From Streptomyces sp. SDr-06 (GTDB lineage: Bacteria; Actinomycetota; Actinomycetes; Streptomycetales; Streptomycetaceae): DNA of 64,000 nucleotides. The stretch is taken from positions 310,001 to 374,000 of the forward strand of contig NZ_QOLA01000001.1 in NCBI RefSeq assembly GCF_003324565.1, read 5' to 3'. Below, piece after piece: positions 43,231-51,227 of the stretch (positions are counted from its first letter, which is position 1; each line of letters starts with the position of its first letter). The position numbers and the translations under genes are program-made. A model generated the notes under the pieces. It worked only from the letters and a program-made list of their open reading frames with translations, was not told where the DNA came from and made no database searches.

Positions 43231-43560
43231 TCAGGTCATCGCCACGGTCAGCAGGAACGTCGAGTCCTCCAGGGCTTCCACCGTGTGGGCCGTGCCGGGC
43301 ACGGTCAGCAGGTCGCCGTCCCGGCCCTCCCAGGTGTCCGCACCGGACACGAGCCGGATCCGGCCCGCCCACACCAGGAGCGTGGCCTCCCCGCCCAGAC
43401 CGTGCTCGCCGAGCTTGTTCCCCGCGGTGAGCGCCAGGACCGTCTGCCGCAGGACGCGCTCGTGGCCGCCGATCACCGTGGACGCGCTGCGCCCCGCTTC
43501 CGCCTCGCGGGCGGCGGTCAGTTGAGCGCGGGCGATTGCCTCAAGGGAGAACTTCTCCAT
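43231..43560 (-). CDS. Small cupin-domain protein
   Basis: A 109-residue single-domain cupin. Motif 1 is partly degenerate (LGEHGLGGEATLLVWAGRI; only one His of the usual HxH) and motif 2 is GDLLTVPGTAHTVEA with its His. LLTVAMT ends the barrel. Metal binding is therefore uncertain. The N-terminal MEKFSLEAIARAQL helix is common in actinobacterial cupins thought to sense or bind small molecules. Confidence 0.8.
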   Translation of the reverse strand: MEKFSLEAIARAQLTAAREAEAGRSASTVIGGHERVLRQTVLALTAGNKLGEHGLGGEATLLVWAGRIRLVSGADTWEGRDGDLLTVPGTAHTVEALEDSTFLLTVAMT

Positions 43561-43733
43561 GTCTTGCTCTCACTTCCTCGTGCGACGGGTGCCGCGCCGC
43601 AGCGCCAGGGGTACGTACGAGCCCGACCCTGACAGAACCGCCGCCCGGCGGCACTCCGGGACGCGCCGGAAGGCGGTCCCGGGTGCGGCCGCACCCACCC
43701 CTCCCCCACGCGTCACTCACCTGCCCCGTGGGA

Positions 43734-44696
43734 TCATCGACGCACACCCAGTCCGCGTACCAGTGTCGAGGTGGTGCTCGCGATCACGGCGCTGTCCGCG
43801 GGGGCGTCGGCCGTCAGGTGATTGGTGTAGATCGCGATGATCACGGGCCTCCCCGACTTCGGCCAGGCGACGGCGATGTCGTTGGCGGAGCCGTAGGCGT
43901 CGCTGGTGCCGGTCTTGTCGCCGACGGTCCAGTCCTTGGGCAGCCCGGCCCGGATGCGCTCGTTCCCCGTGACGGTGGCGCGGAGCCAGCTGTTCAGCCG
44001 CGCCCGGTCCGCGGGTACCAGGGCGCTGCCCAGCGAGGTCCTGGCGAGGTCGCGCCCCATGGCCGCGGGCGTGGTGGTGTCGCGCTGCTCGCCGGGCTTC
44101 CACACGTTCAAGTCGGGCTCCCAGCGGTCGAGCCGGGAGACCGCGTCGCCGAGGGCGCGGTAGTAGCGGGTCATGCCCTCGGGGCCACCGATCCGGCCGA
44201 GCACCAGGTTGCCCGCCGTGTTGTCGCTGCGGGTGACGGCCGCATGGCAGAGGTCGGCCACCTTCATGCCCTTCCCGCCCTGTCCCGCGGTGACGGGTGA
44301 GTTGGCGACCTCCTGGCTCGCCTTCCAGTGGACGACCTTGTCCAGCAGTCCCGGCTCCGTGTGCCGCGCCCGTCCCAGGACGGCGGCACACACCATGGCC
44401 TTGAAGGTGGACAGGGAGGGGAACTTCTCGTTGCCGCGGTAGCTGACGCTCCGCCCGGTGGCCGTGTCGAGGGCGTACGCGCCGATCCGTACATGCTGTG
44501 CGGTCTCCAGGCGCCTCAGCTCGTCCGCCACGTCGTGCGAGCCGCGCGCGGGGAGCGGCGCGAGCACCGGCGGCACGTCGGCCGCCCGCGCGGTGGAGGC
44601 CGTGCCGGTGGTGAGAACGGCGACGGCGAGCAGCGCGGCGGGCCACTTCGCACGGGAACGGGACAGGGGGGCACGGCGTTTCGTGAGGTCTCGCAT
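43734..44696 (-). CDS. Class A serine beta-lactamase
   Basis: A 320-residue secreted beta-lactamase with a signal peptide (about 1-39; KWPAALLAVAVLTTG, cut near ARA-AD). All class A motifs are present: the active-site STFK in FPSLSTFKAM, SDN in TRSDNTA, the omega-loop WEPDLN carrying the general-base Glu, and KTG in VGDKTGTSDAYG. It should hydrolyse penicillins. No BlaI/BlaR or LysR gene adjoins it. Confidence 0.93.
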   Translation of the reverse strand: MRDLTKRRAPLSRSRAKWPAALLAVAVLTTGTASTARAADVPPVLAPLPARGSHDVADELRRLETAQHVRIGAYALDTATGRSVSYRGNEKFPSLSTFKAMVCAAVLGRARHTEPGLLDKVVHWKASQEVANSPVTAGQGGKGMKVADLCHAAVTRSDNTAGNLVLGRIGGPEGMTRYYRALGDAVSRLDRWEPDLNVWKPGEQRDTTTPAAMGRDLARTSLGSALVPADRARLNSWLRATVTGNERIRAGLPKDWTVGDKTGTSDAYGSANDIAVAWPKSGRPVIIAIYTNHLTADAPADSAVIASTTSTLVRGLGVRR

Positions 44697-45015
44697 GGCC
44701 TCAGCAGAACAGGCCCGGCCCGCCGCCGTCCAAGAGCCGCACGCGGAACGCGGCCATAGCGATCCGCCTATCGCACCTGCTGAGGCGGGCTGCCAGGCGG
44801 CCGCACCAGCCAGCCAATCCGCCAGGACAAGTGCGCCGCAAGAGGCGCGAACGGGACACCGGTGGTGCCGTATTGGTCATTTGCCACCCTGATACATCAA
44901 TGATCCGTCGGATTCACTGACAAGTTGGTGAACGTACACCCCGGGGCCTCCTAGAGTCTGGGTTCTCTTCCCGTACACACATGTACGCCTTCGCACGAAC
45001 GCAGGGAGCGGAGCC
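44697..45015. promoter_or_regulatory. Divergent promoter region with CGTACA palindrome
   Basis: About 320 bases between the beta-lactamase and DUF4956 genes. CGTACA-CACA-TGTACG (44972-44987) is a perfect 6+6 dyad 28 bases before ATG 45016, and a half-site-like AACGTACACC occurs at 44932-44941. The stretch 44870-44940 is relatively AT-rich (TTGGTCATTTGC, GATACATCAATGATCC), as expected for promoters. No gene is seen. Confidence 0.45.
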
Positions 45016-45648
45016 ATGGATTCATTACGTCATCTCGCCGCCCATCTGGGGCTCGACCTCACCGCCATCTGCCTGCTCACGTTCGCGATCTACTATCCGA
45101 GACATCGGCGGCGCGATCTCGTGCCGGCGTATCTCGCCCTGAACGTGGCCCTGTTCACCATCGTCGCGGCGCTCGCCGAAGTCCGCGGAAGCGGCGGCAT
45201 GGCACTCGGCTTCGGGCTGTTCGGCGTCCTCTCGATCATCCGGCTGCGCTCGGACGCCGTCCAGCACGAGGAAGTGGCCTACTACTTCACCACCCTGGTC
45301 CTCGGCCTCATCTGCGGTCTGCCGCGCCTCGGGTTCGCGCTGGCCGCGACGCTGAGCGGGCTCCTGCTCCTGGTCGTCTACGCGGCCGACCACCCCCGCC
45401 TGTTCGCCCGGGCCCGGCGCACCGTCATCACGCTGGACACCGTGCACACCGATCCCGGCGCGCTGCGGGCCGACCTGGCGCGGCGGCTCGGCGAGCCCCA
45501 TCACTGGACCGTCATGGAGATCGACTTCGTACGGGACCTGATGGTGGTCGACGTCCGCTACCGCGAACCGGAACCGAGGCAGGCCGGGCAGCAGCCCGGC
45601 CCCGTCGAGGCGCGGCGCCCGGCCACCCCCGCCCTGGACTCCGTATGA
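45016..45648 (+). CDS. DUF4956 membrane protein
   Basis: A 210-residue protein with four to five hydrophobic segments in the first about 125 residues (LTAICLLTFAIYY, LALNVALFTIVAAL, MALGFGLFGVLSIIRLRS, YYFTTLVLGLICGL, LSGLLLLVVYA) and a cytoplasmic C-terminal domain (RRTVITLDTVHTDPGALRAD). FGLFGVLSIIRLRS is the DUF4956 signature. Its stop overlaps the VTC gene start as ATGA, so the two are coupled; the pair is widespread and linked to polyphosphate or cell-surface functions, mechanism unknown. Confidence 0.88.
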   Translation: MDSLRHLAAHLGLDLTAICLLTFAIYYPRHRRRDLVPAYLALNVALFTIVAALAEVRGSGGMALGFGLFGVLSIIRLRSDAVQHEEVAYYFTTLVLGLICGLPRLGFALAATLSGLLLLVVYAADHPRLFARARRTVITLDTVHTDPGALRADLARRLGEPHHWTVMEIDFVRDLMVVDVRYREPEPRQAGQQPGPVEARRPATPALDSV

Positions 45649-46640
45649 CCACCCGGACGGCGGCACCGGCCGGGGAAGCCGTACGCGCCATCCACGAGGC
45701 GGCCCTGGCGGCCGGCCCCATCTCGCTGGCCGAGCTCAACGAGCGGTCCTCGCTGCTCACGCGGTTCGACCGCAGCTACCTGGTGCCCGCCGCCACCTTC
45801 CTCGGGGTGATCGGCCGGCTCACGGAGGCCCGCCACCCCGGCGGACCCTTCCGGGCGCTGGCCATCGACGGCCGCCGCGCCTTCCGCTACCACTCGGTCT
45901 ACTACGACACACCGGGGCTCCGCTCCTTCCACGACCACCGCCAGGGCCGCCGGCTGCGTTTCAAGATCCGGGAGCGCGTCTACGAGGACAGCGGGGAGCG
46001 GCAGTTCGAGATCAAGCTGAAGGGGGCCCGCGGTGACACGGTCAAACACCGCTGCCCGCTGAGCGGCGCGGACACCCCGCTCGACGCCGCGCCGCAGGCC
46101 TTCCTCGCCGACACGCTTCGGCGCGCGTACGCGATCGACGCGCCCACCGCCCTGCGGCCCTCCCTGTCCACCGACTACCTGCGGACCACCTTCGTGGCCG
46201 ACGGGCAGCGCATCACCTGTGACGCGGGGCTCGTCTGCGTCGATCTGGGCGCGGACCGTCTGGTGCGCGGCGACGCGGGTCTCGTCCTGGTCGAGACGAA
46301 GTCCGCCGAGCACCTCACCGAGGCGGACCGGCTGCTGCACGCCCACCGGGTGCGGCCCGCCGTGTTCACGAAGTACTGCGGGGCGCTCGCCGTGCTGCGC
46401 CCGGCCCTGCCCGCCAACCGGTGGCGGCGCGCCGCACACCAGGCGTTCGGCCCGGCGTCCCCCTGCGCGTGGCGGCAGCAGGTGTGGCCGGAATCCATAG
46501 TGCCCGCTCGCACCGGGTGGGACCACCCCGTCACCGACGCGCCGCGCCCGGGCAACTTCGCACACTTCTGTCCGCCACCGCGGCACCCGTATGGTGAGCC
46601 GTCACATGTGTCCCGGCAGAGGGGAACTGATGGTGCGTAG
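45645..46640 (+). CDS. VTC-domain protein (polyphosphate polymerase-like)
   Basis: A 331-residue protein with the triphosphate-tunnel (CYTH/VTC) fold: TRFDRSYLVP at the start, YHSVYYDTPGLRSFHDHRQG, RLRFKIRERVYED, QFEIKLKG, STDYLRTTF, ITCDAGL and LVLVETKS, the alternating basic and acidic strands that line the tunnel. Eukaryotic Vtc4 makes polyphosphate from ATP; bacterial members with DUF4956 partners are uncharacterised. The C-terminal 70 residues are unstructured, and the gene end overlaps the protease start by 11 bases. Confidence 0.88.
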   Translation: MTTRTAAPAGEAVRAIHEAALAAGPISLAELNERSSLLTRFDRSYLVPAATFLGVIGRLTEARHPGGPFRALAIDGRRAFRYHSVYYDTPGLRSFHDHRQGRRLRFKIRERVYEDSGERQFEIKLKGARGDTVKHRCPLSGADTPLDAAPQAFLADTLRRAYAIDAPTALRPSLSTDYLRTTFVADGQRITCDAGLVCVDLGADRLVRGDAGLVLVETKSAEHLTEADRLLHAHRVRPAVFTKYCGALAVLRPALPANRWRRAAHQAFGPASPCAWRQQVWPESIVPARTGWDHPVTDAPRPGNFAHFCPPPRHPYGEPSHVSRQRGTDGA

Positions 46641-47604
46641 GACCAGGATCATCCGACAGGCCACGGCGGCCGCGGCCGCCCTGCTGCTGTCCGCGGGGCT
46701 GGCCCCCGCGGCATCCGCCGCGGACACCCCGGCCCCGCCGAACCCGGACGCGGCGGCGCTGAGCGCCTACTGGACCCCGGCCCGCATGACGGCCGCGGTG
46801 CCGAGCGACCCGGCCCGGAGAGGCGACCTGGGGGCCCGCACCACCTCGCCCACCGTGGACGGGCCCCGGCCCGGCGAGTTCATCCCGCCGAGCAAGAGCT
46901 TCGACGGCATCCCGCAGGCCGGCACCTTCTTCTGGACCGACGCCTCCGGCACGGGGCGCACGTGCAGCGGCTCTGTGGTGCGCAGCCCCGACCACGACCT
47001 GGTGCTGAGCGCCGGGCACTGTCTCAAGGGCTACTCCGGCACCTCGCCCAAGCGTCATCTGGGCTTCGTCCCGCAGTACCACGACGGGCTCACGCCGTTC
47101 GGCATCTTCCCCGTCCGGAACAACGGCGTGTACGTCTCGCAGGAGTACTACGACCAGGGTGAACACGCGGGCGCCGCCTACGACTTCGGGTTCGCGGTCA
47201 CCGAGCCCAACCAGGACGGGCAGCGGCTCCAGGACGCGGCGGGCGGCGTCGAGCTGCTCACCGACACGGGGTACTCGCACGCCCCGGTACGGATGATCGG
47301 CTACCCCGGTGGCGCGCAGAAGCCGCTGGAGTGCCTGAGCTGGACCACCCAGTGGGCCAGCGACGACCCGGCCGACCCGGGCACCTTCGAGCGCATCGCC
47401 TGCGCCGGGTTCGTGGGCGGGACCAGCGGCGGGCCGATGCTGGTGCCGTGGCCGGGCGGATGGGCGGTGGTCGGCGTCATCGGCGGCTACCACACCGGCG
47501 GCAACACACCCCAGGTCTCGTACAGCGCGTACTTCGGCAGTGCCACCCGCGCCCTGTACGACGCCGCGACCACGGGCGCCCCGCCGGCGGGACCCGCCTC
47601 CTGA
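46630..47604 (+). CDS. Secreted trypsin-like serine protease (S1 family)
   Basis: A 324-residue protein with a signal peptide (RRTRIIRQATAAAAALLLSA, cut near ASA-AD), a pro-region, and a chymotrypsin-fold domain. The triad is His in LSAGHCLKG, Asp in AAYDFGFAV and Ser in GFVGGTSGGPML. CSGS/GHC and CLSW/CAGF cysteines suit two disulphides. ATG 46630 (AGAGGGGA upstream) lies inside the end of the VTC gene in another frame, so it may be read from the same message. Confidence 0.88.
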   Translation: MVRRTRIIRQATAAAAALLLSAGLAPAASAADTPAPPNPDAAALSAYWTPARMTAAVPSDPARRGDLGARTTSPTVDGPRPGEFIPPSKSFDGIPQAGTFFWTDASGTGRTCSGSVVRSPDHDLVLSAGHCLKGYSGTSPKRHLGFVPQYHDGLTPFGIFPVRNNGVYVSQEYYDQGEHAGAAYDFGFAVTEPNQDGQRLQDAAGGVELLTDTGYSHAPVRMIGYPGGAQKPLECLSWTTQWASDDPADPGTFERIACAGFVGGTSGGPMLVPWPGGWAVVGVIGGYHTGGNTPQVSYSAYFGSATRALYDAATTGAPPAGPAS

Positions 47605-47649
47605 CGGCCGTGCCGGTCACCCCGACACGCGACGCGCACCTGCCCCTGC

Positions 47650-47668
47650 TCCGGGAGCACCTCCCGGA
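47650..47668. terminator. Short hairpin between convergent protease and apbE genes
   Basis: TCCGGGAG (47650-47657) and CTCCCGGA (47661-47668) form an 8-bp stem with a 3-base loop, 46 bases after the protease stop and 39 from the apbE stop. Confidence 0.55.
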
Positions 47669-47706
47669 CCGGAGCACACAGGCTGCGCGACACCTCGACC
47701 GGCCGG

Positions 47707-48492
47707 TCAGGCAAGTCGGTCGAGGTCGACGGCGGGGAACTCCTCGCTGTGCCACACCTCGCCCGCCGGGGTCATCACCAAGGTCTCGTATCCGGGGTGG
47801 GCCCGGGTCCAGGCCCGGGCGGCCTCGGCTCCCATCGCGAAGAGGGCGGTGGCGTACGCGTCGACCTGGGTGAGGTGGCGGCCGGTCACGGTGACCGACG
47901 CCAGGCGCGTGGCGGGCTGCCCGGTGTGGGGGTCGATGATGTGGTGGCCGCGTTCGGCGGTGCCCGAGGTGGCCACGGCGAGGTCGCTGCCGGTGACGAC
48001 GGTGAGGAGCCGGCCGGGCTCCAGCGGGTGCGCGATGCCGACGCGCCACGGCACGCCCGGTGCCGACTCGCCCGTGAGCTGGAGGTCGCCACCCCCGTTG
48101 ACGCAGGTGTTCCGGGCGCCGGCAGCGTACAGGATCTGTGCGGCGCGTTCGGTCGCCCAGCCCTTCACGAGCCCGGACGGGTCGAGCCGGCCCGCGGGGT
48201 TGTGGCTGAACCAGCCGTCGGTGGCGGCGGCGGCCGTCTCGCACAGGGCGAGGACCTCTGCCACGTCGGGCGGGCAGTCGCTCGCCCGCAGCTCGCCCCC
48301 CGCCATGCGGCTGATCGCGCTGTCGGGCCGGTAGGTGGAGAACACGGCGTCGACCTGGTGCAGCCAGGCCACGGCGTCGGCCAGGGCGGCGCGGACGCGG
48401 CCGGTGGGCCGGTCACGGATGTCGAACGAGAAGACCGTGCCCATGACGTGCTCGGCGTGGCGCAGCCCCCCGGCCGCGTGGGTGTCAGACAC
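47707..48492 (-). CDS. apbE: FAD:protein FMN transferase (ApbE family)
   Basis: A 261-residue protein with MGTVFSFDIR at the start of the domain, DPSGLVKGWATERAA, NGGGDLQLTG and the metal-binding ATSGTAERGHHIIDPHTGQP with VDAYATALFAMGA. ApbE transfers FMN from FAD to a Ser/Thr of an exported acceptor. GTG 48492 overlaps the FMN-binding gene by 8 bases, so they are coupled; ATG 48444 is an alternative. There is no lipobox or signal at the GTG start, so it may be cytoplasmic-facing or use another start; acceptor is probably the FMN-binding protein encoded just upstream. Confidence 0.88.
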   Translation of the reverse strand: MSDTHAAGGLRHAEHVMGTVFSFDIRDRPTGRVRAALADAVAWLHQVDAVFSTYRPDSAISRMAGGELRASDCPPDVAEVLALCETAAAATDGWFSHNPAGRLDPSGLVKGWATERAAQILYAAGARNTCVNGGGDLQLTGESAPGVPWRVGIAHPLEPGRLLTVVTGSDLAVATSGTAERGHHIIDPHTGQPATRLASVTVTGRHLTQVDAYATALFAMGAEAARAWTRAHPGYETLVMTPAGEVWHSEEFPAVDLDRLA

Positions 48493-48937
48493 CGGCCCTG
48501 TCCAGGGCGCTCTGGAGGGACTGGATGTAGCCCTCGCTGGTGTAGCTCGCGCCGGAGACGGCGTCGATCCGCGCGTTCTGCGTGCCGAGCGCCTCCTCGG
48601 TGAGTCGCGGCACGGCCCGTGCGGCGATCTCCTGATCGCGGCCGTTCTCCGAGGGCACCTGGAGGACATGGACGGCGGTGAGGCGCCCCTTGTCGAGGCT
48701 GACGGACACCTGGACCGGCCCGTACCGGGTGTCGATGACGTCACCGGTGAAGTCGCCGGTGCGGGTGCCGGTGGCCGCCTGCCCCGGTGTCGAGGCGGCG
48801 GGCCTGGGGGCGGACACCGCGGGCGGATGGCTCTGGTGGGGTTTGAGGGAGAGCAGCAGGACCACGCCCGTCGCGGTGGACAGGGTGGTGACGGCGGCTC
48901 GGCGCACGGCGGGTCTCCTCGGCTTCCGATCGCGCAT
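48485..48937 (-). CDS. Exported FMN-binding domain protein (flavinylation acceptor)
   Basis: A 150-residue protein with one N-terminal membrane anchor or signal (VRRAAVTTLSTATGVVLLLS), a Pro/Ala linker and an FMN_bind domain (YGPVQVSVSLDKGRLTAVHV; DAVSGASYTSEGYIQSLQSA). SGAS-Y-T corresponds to the S-G-A-T/S acceptor motif that ApbE flavinylates. It overlaps the ferric-reductase-like gene stop (TGATG) and the apbE start, forming a tight operon. Confidence 0.88.
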   Translation of the reverse strand: MRDRKPRRPAVRRAAVTTLSTATGVVLLLSLKPHQSHPPAVSAPRPAASTPGQAATGTRTGDFTGDVIDTRYGPVQVSVSLDKGRLTAVHVLQVPSENGRDQEIAARAVPRLTEEALGTQNARIDAVSGASYTSEGYIQSLQSALDRAGV

Positions 48938-50301
48938 CAGAACGCGAAGGACTCGTGGTGGATGCGGCGGCGGCGCACGCCCGCGCCGCGCAGGGCGCGC
49001 AGGGCCGCGTCGGTCATGCCGGGCGGCCCGCACAGGTATATGTCCCGGTCCCGCAGGTCGGGTACGTACTGGAGCAGCGCCGAGTCCGTCAGCGGCAGGT
49101 GGTGGGCGGCGGGCTCGTCGACCGAGTAGAGGATCCGCGCGCCGCGCGCCGCGGCGAGGGCGTCGAGTTCGCCGCGCAGCGCGAGGTCCTCGGGGCGGCG
49201 GACGCGGTACATGAGGGTGATGTCGCCGGGCAGGGTCTCCAGGAGGGCGCGGAGCGGGGTGATGCCGGCGCCTCCTGCCAGAAGCAGGGTCTTCGTCGTG
49301 GTGCGGCGGGCCGCGGTGAAGCCGCCGTAGGGGCCTTCGGCCCAGACCCGGGTGCCGGGGGCCAGCCGGGCGAGGGCGGCGCTGTGCGTGCCCACGGCCT
49401 TCACGGTGATGCGCAGGAAGCGGTGGTGGGCGGGGGCGGACAGCGAGTACGGGTTGGCGGCCCACCACAGGCCGGGGGCGAGGAAGCGCCAGCGGAAGAA
49501 CTGCCCGGGTTCCGCGCCGAGTTCGTCCAGGTGCTCGCCGGTGAGGTAGACGGACACGACGCCCGGCGCCTCGGCGCGGACCTCGGCGACGCGCAGGCGG
49601 TGGCGCAGCCCGCGGCGGACGGGGACGACGAAGCGGAACCACAGGAGCAGCGCGGCCACCCCCACATACATCGCGTACCAGGCGAGCTGCGCGGAGCGGT
49701 TGCCGACGAAGTCGGCGCCGTTGGACAGCATGTGCCCGAAGACCAGGAAGACCGCGAGGTACGTGGCGAAGTGGAGGTAGTGCCAGGTCTCGTAGCGCAG
49801 CCGGCGGCGGGCGGCGCGGGCGGAGACGATGCCGGTGCCCACCAGGAGCAGGAACCCGGCGGTGCCCTTCAGGAGGTCCGGGTAGTGCAGTACGAGGGTG
49901 GTGGTCTGGTCGACCACGTGGGCGTGTGAGGTGACCGCGTAGCCCCAGATGATCAGGAGGGTGTGGGTGAGGGCGAGCGAGAGGGTGTAGCGGCCGCCCA
50001 TGGCGTGCCAGCGGGCCAGCCGGTCGGAGCCCACGCCGTGGTCGAGGAGGGGGATGCGCGCCATGAGGGCGAGCAGGACCGCGCAGGCGTATCCGGCGAG
50101 GAGCCCGGTGATGCGGCCGCCGTCGGTCAGCCATCCCCCCATGCCGACGACCGAGGTGGTGTCGCTCCACCACAGGCCGAGCACGCCCGCGGCGCCGGTC
50201 CAGACGAGGATCAGGGCGGCGCGGGGTATCCAGGCGGTGCCGCGCGGCGCGGCGTGCGGGACGCGTGCCACGGGCCGGCTGTCGTGAAGGCTGGCGGCCA
50301 T
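48937..50301 (-). CDS. Ferric-reductase-like transmembrane flavohaem oxidoreductase
   Basis: A 454-residue protein: six transmembrane helices in the first about 230 residues, with haem-ligand histidines (RWHAMGG, LTHTLLI, ETWHYLHFATY, VFGHML), then FAD domain (EPGQFFRWRF, NPYSLSAP) and NAD(P) domain (LLLAGGAGITPLRALLE, YLCGPPGM). It should move electrons from NAD(P)H across the membrane to the flavinylated FMN-binding partner. ATG 50301 follows GGAAAGGGGG. It is divergent from the two-component genes. Confidence 0.9.
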   Translation of the reverse strand: MAASLHDSRPVARVPHAAPRGTAWIPRAALILVWTGAAGVLGLWWSDTTSVVGMGGWLTDGGRITGLLAGYACAVLLALMARIPLLDHGVGSDRLARWHAMGGRYTLSLALTHTLLIIWGYAVTSHAHVVDQTTTLVLHYPDLLKGTAGFLLLVGTGIVSARAARRRLRYETWHYLHFATYLAVFLVFGHMLSNGADFVGNRSAQLAWYAMYVGVAALLLWFRFVVPVRRGLRHRLRVAEVRAEAPGVVSVYLTGEHLDELGAEPGQFFRWRFLAPGLWWAANPYSLSAPAHHRFLRITVKAVGTHSAALARLAPGTRVWAEGPYGGFTAARRTTTKTLLLAGGAGITPLRALLETLPGDITLMYRVRRPEDLALRGELDALAAARGARILYSVDEPAAHHLPLTDSALLQYVPDLRDRDIYLCGPPGMTDAALRALRGAGVRRRRIHHESFAF

Positions 50302-50378
50302 GTGGCCCCCTTTCCGGGTGGCGGATCCATGTGGTCCGCCACCATGTGGGCGGTGCCCGGCCAGCCTCACACCGGTAC

Positions 50379-50444
50379 TTCTGAGTTCCCTCTGAAAGGG
50401 GGCCCGGGGGCCGCGTCCACAGGGGATTCTGAGGAAACTCAGAG
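50379..50444. promoter_or_regulatory. OmpR-type direct repeats in divergent promoter
   Basis: TCTGAG (50380-50385) and TCTGAA (50391-50396) are 11 bases apart, one helical turn, as OmpR-class dimers bind. A second site TTCTGAGGAAACTCAGAG (50427-50444) holds TCTGAG at 50429 with an inverted CTCAGA. They lie between the ferric-reductase operon and the response-regulator gene, so the encoded regulator likely controls both. Confidence 0.6.
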
Positions 50445-50492
50445 CTCCGCGCGGCTCCGGCGGCGGGGCGTCCGGGGGATGCTGGAAACATC

Positions 50493-51227
50493 ATGGAAAA
50501 CCCCTCACCGCCTGCCGTGCTCCGCAGGACCGACGGCTCTCCTGTCCGGATCCTCGTCGTCGACGACGAGCCGGATCTGACCGAGGTGCTGTCCGGCGCC
50601 CTGCGCTCCGAGGGCTGGGACGTCCGCTCGGCCGCCGACGGCACGAGCGCACTCGCCCTGGCGTCGTCGTTCCGTCCCGACGCCGTGGTCCTGGACTGGA
50701 TGCTGCCCGACCTGGACGGTCTGCGCGTCCTGCGCGAGATGCGGGCCGGGCTGCCGGACGTCTGTGTCCTGTTCCTGACCGCGCGCGATTCGGTCGAGGA
50801 CCGCATCGCGGGCATCACCGCGGGCGGCGACGACTACGTCACCAAGCCGTTCAGCCTGGAGGAGGTGCTGGCCCGGCTGCGCGGGCTGCTGCGCCGGGCG
50901 GGCATGGCCCGCGAGCCCGGCGGCAACCGTCTGGTGGTCGGCGATCTCGTGATGGACGAGGACGCGATGGAGGTCAGCCGGGCGGGCCGACTCGTGGACC
51001 TGTCCCGCACCGAGTTCGAGCTGCTGCGCTTCCTGATGCGCAACCCGCGCCGGGTGCTGTCCAAGGACCAGATCCTGGACCGGGTGTGGTCGTACGACTT
51101 CGGCGGCCGCGCGCACATCGTGGAGCTGTACATCAGCTATCTGCGCAAGAAGATCGACGCGGGCCGGACGCCGCTGATCCACACTGTGCGCGGCGTCGGC
51201 TACGTCCTCAAGCCCGACCCCTCATGA
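50493..51227 (+). CDS. OmpR-family response regulator
   Basis: A 244-residue regulator. The receiver domain has the acidic pair VVDDEPD, phospho-acceptor Asp in VVLDWMLPD, Thr in LFLTARD and Lys in DYVTKPFS. The C-terminal winged helix shows SRTEFELLRFLMRNPRRVLS, SYDFGGRAHIVELYISYLRK and IHTVRGVGYVLK. The stop overlaps the kinase ATG (ATGA). Confidence 0.95.
   Translation: MENPSPPAVLRRTDGSPVRILVVDDEPDLTEVLSGALRSEGWDVRSAADGTSALALASSFRPDAVVLDWMLPDLDGLRVLREMRAGLPDVCVLFLTARDSVEDRIAGITAGGDDYVTKPFSLEEVLARLRGLLRRAGMAREPGGNRLVVGDLVMDEDAMEVSRAGRLVDLSRTEFELLRFLMRNPRRVLSKDQILDRVWSYDFGGRAHIVELYISYLRKKIDAGRTPLIHTVRGVGYVLKPDPS

Noticed and set aside
48485-50818. A 777-codon minus-strand frame across the ferric reductase gene
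   Set aside because: Only its last 150 codons (the FMN-binding protein) are real; the rest is an alternative frame of the ferric-reductase-like gene and intergenic DNA.
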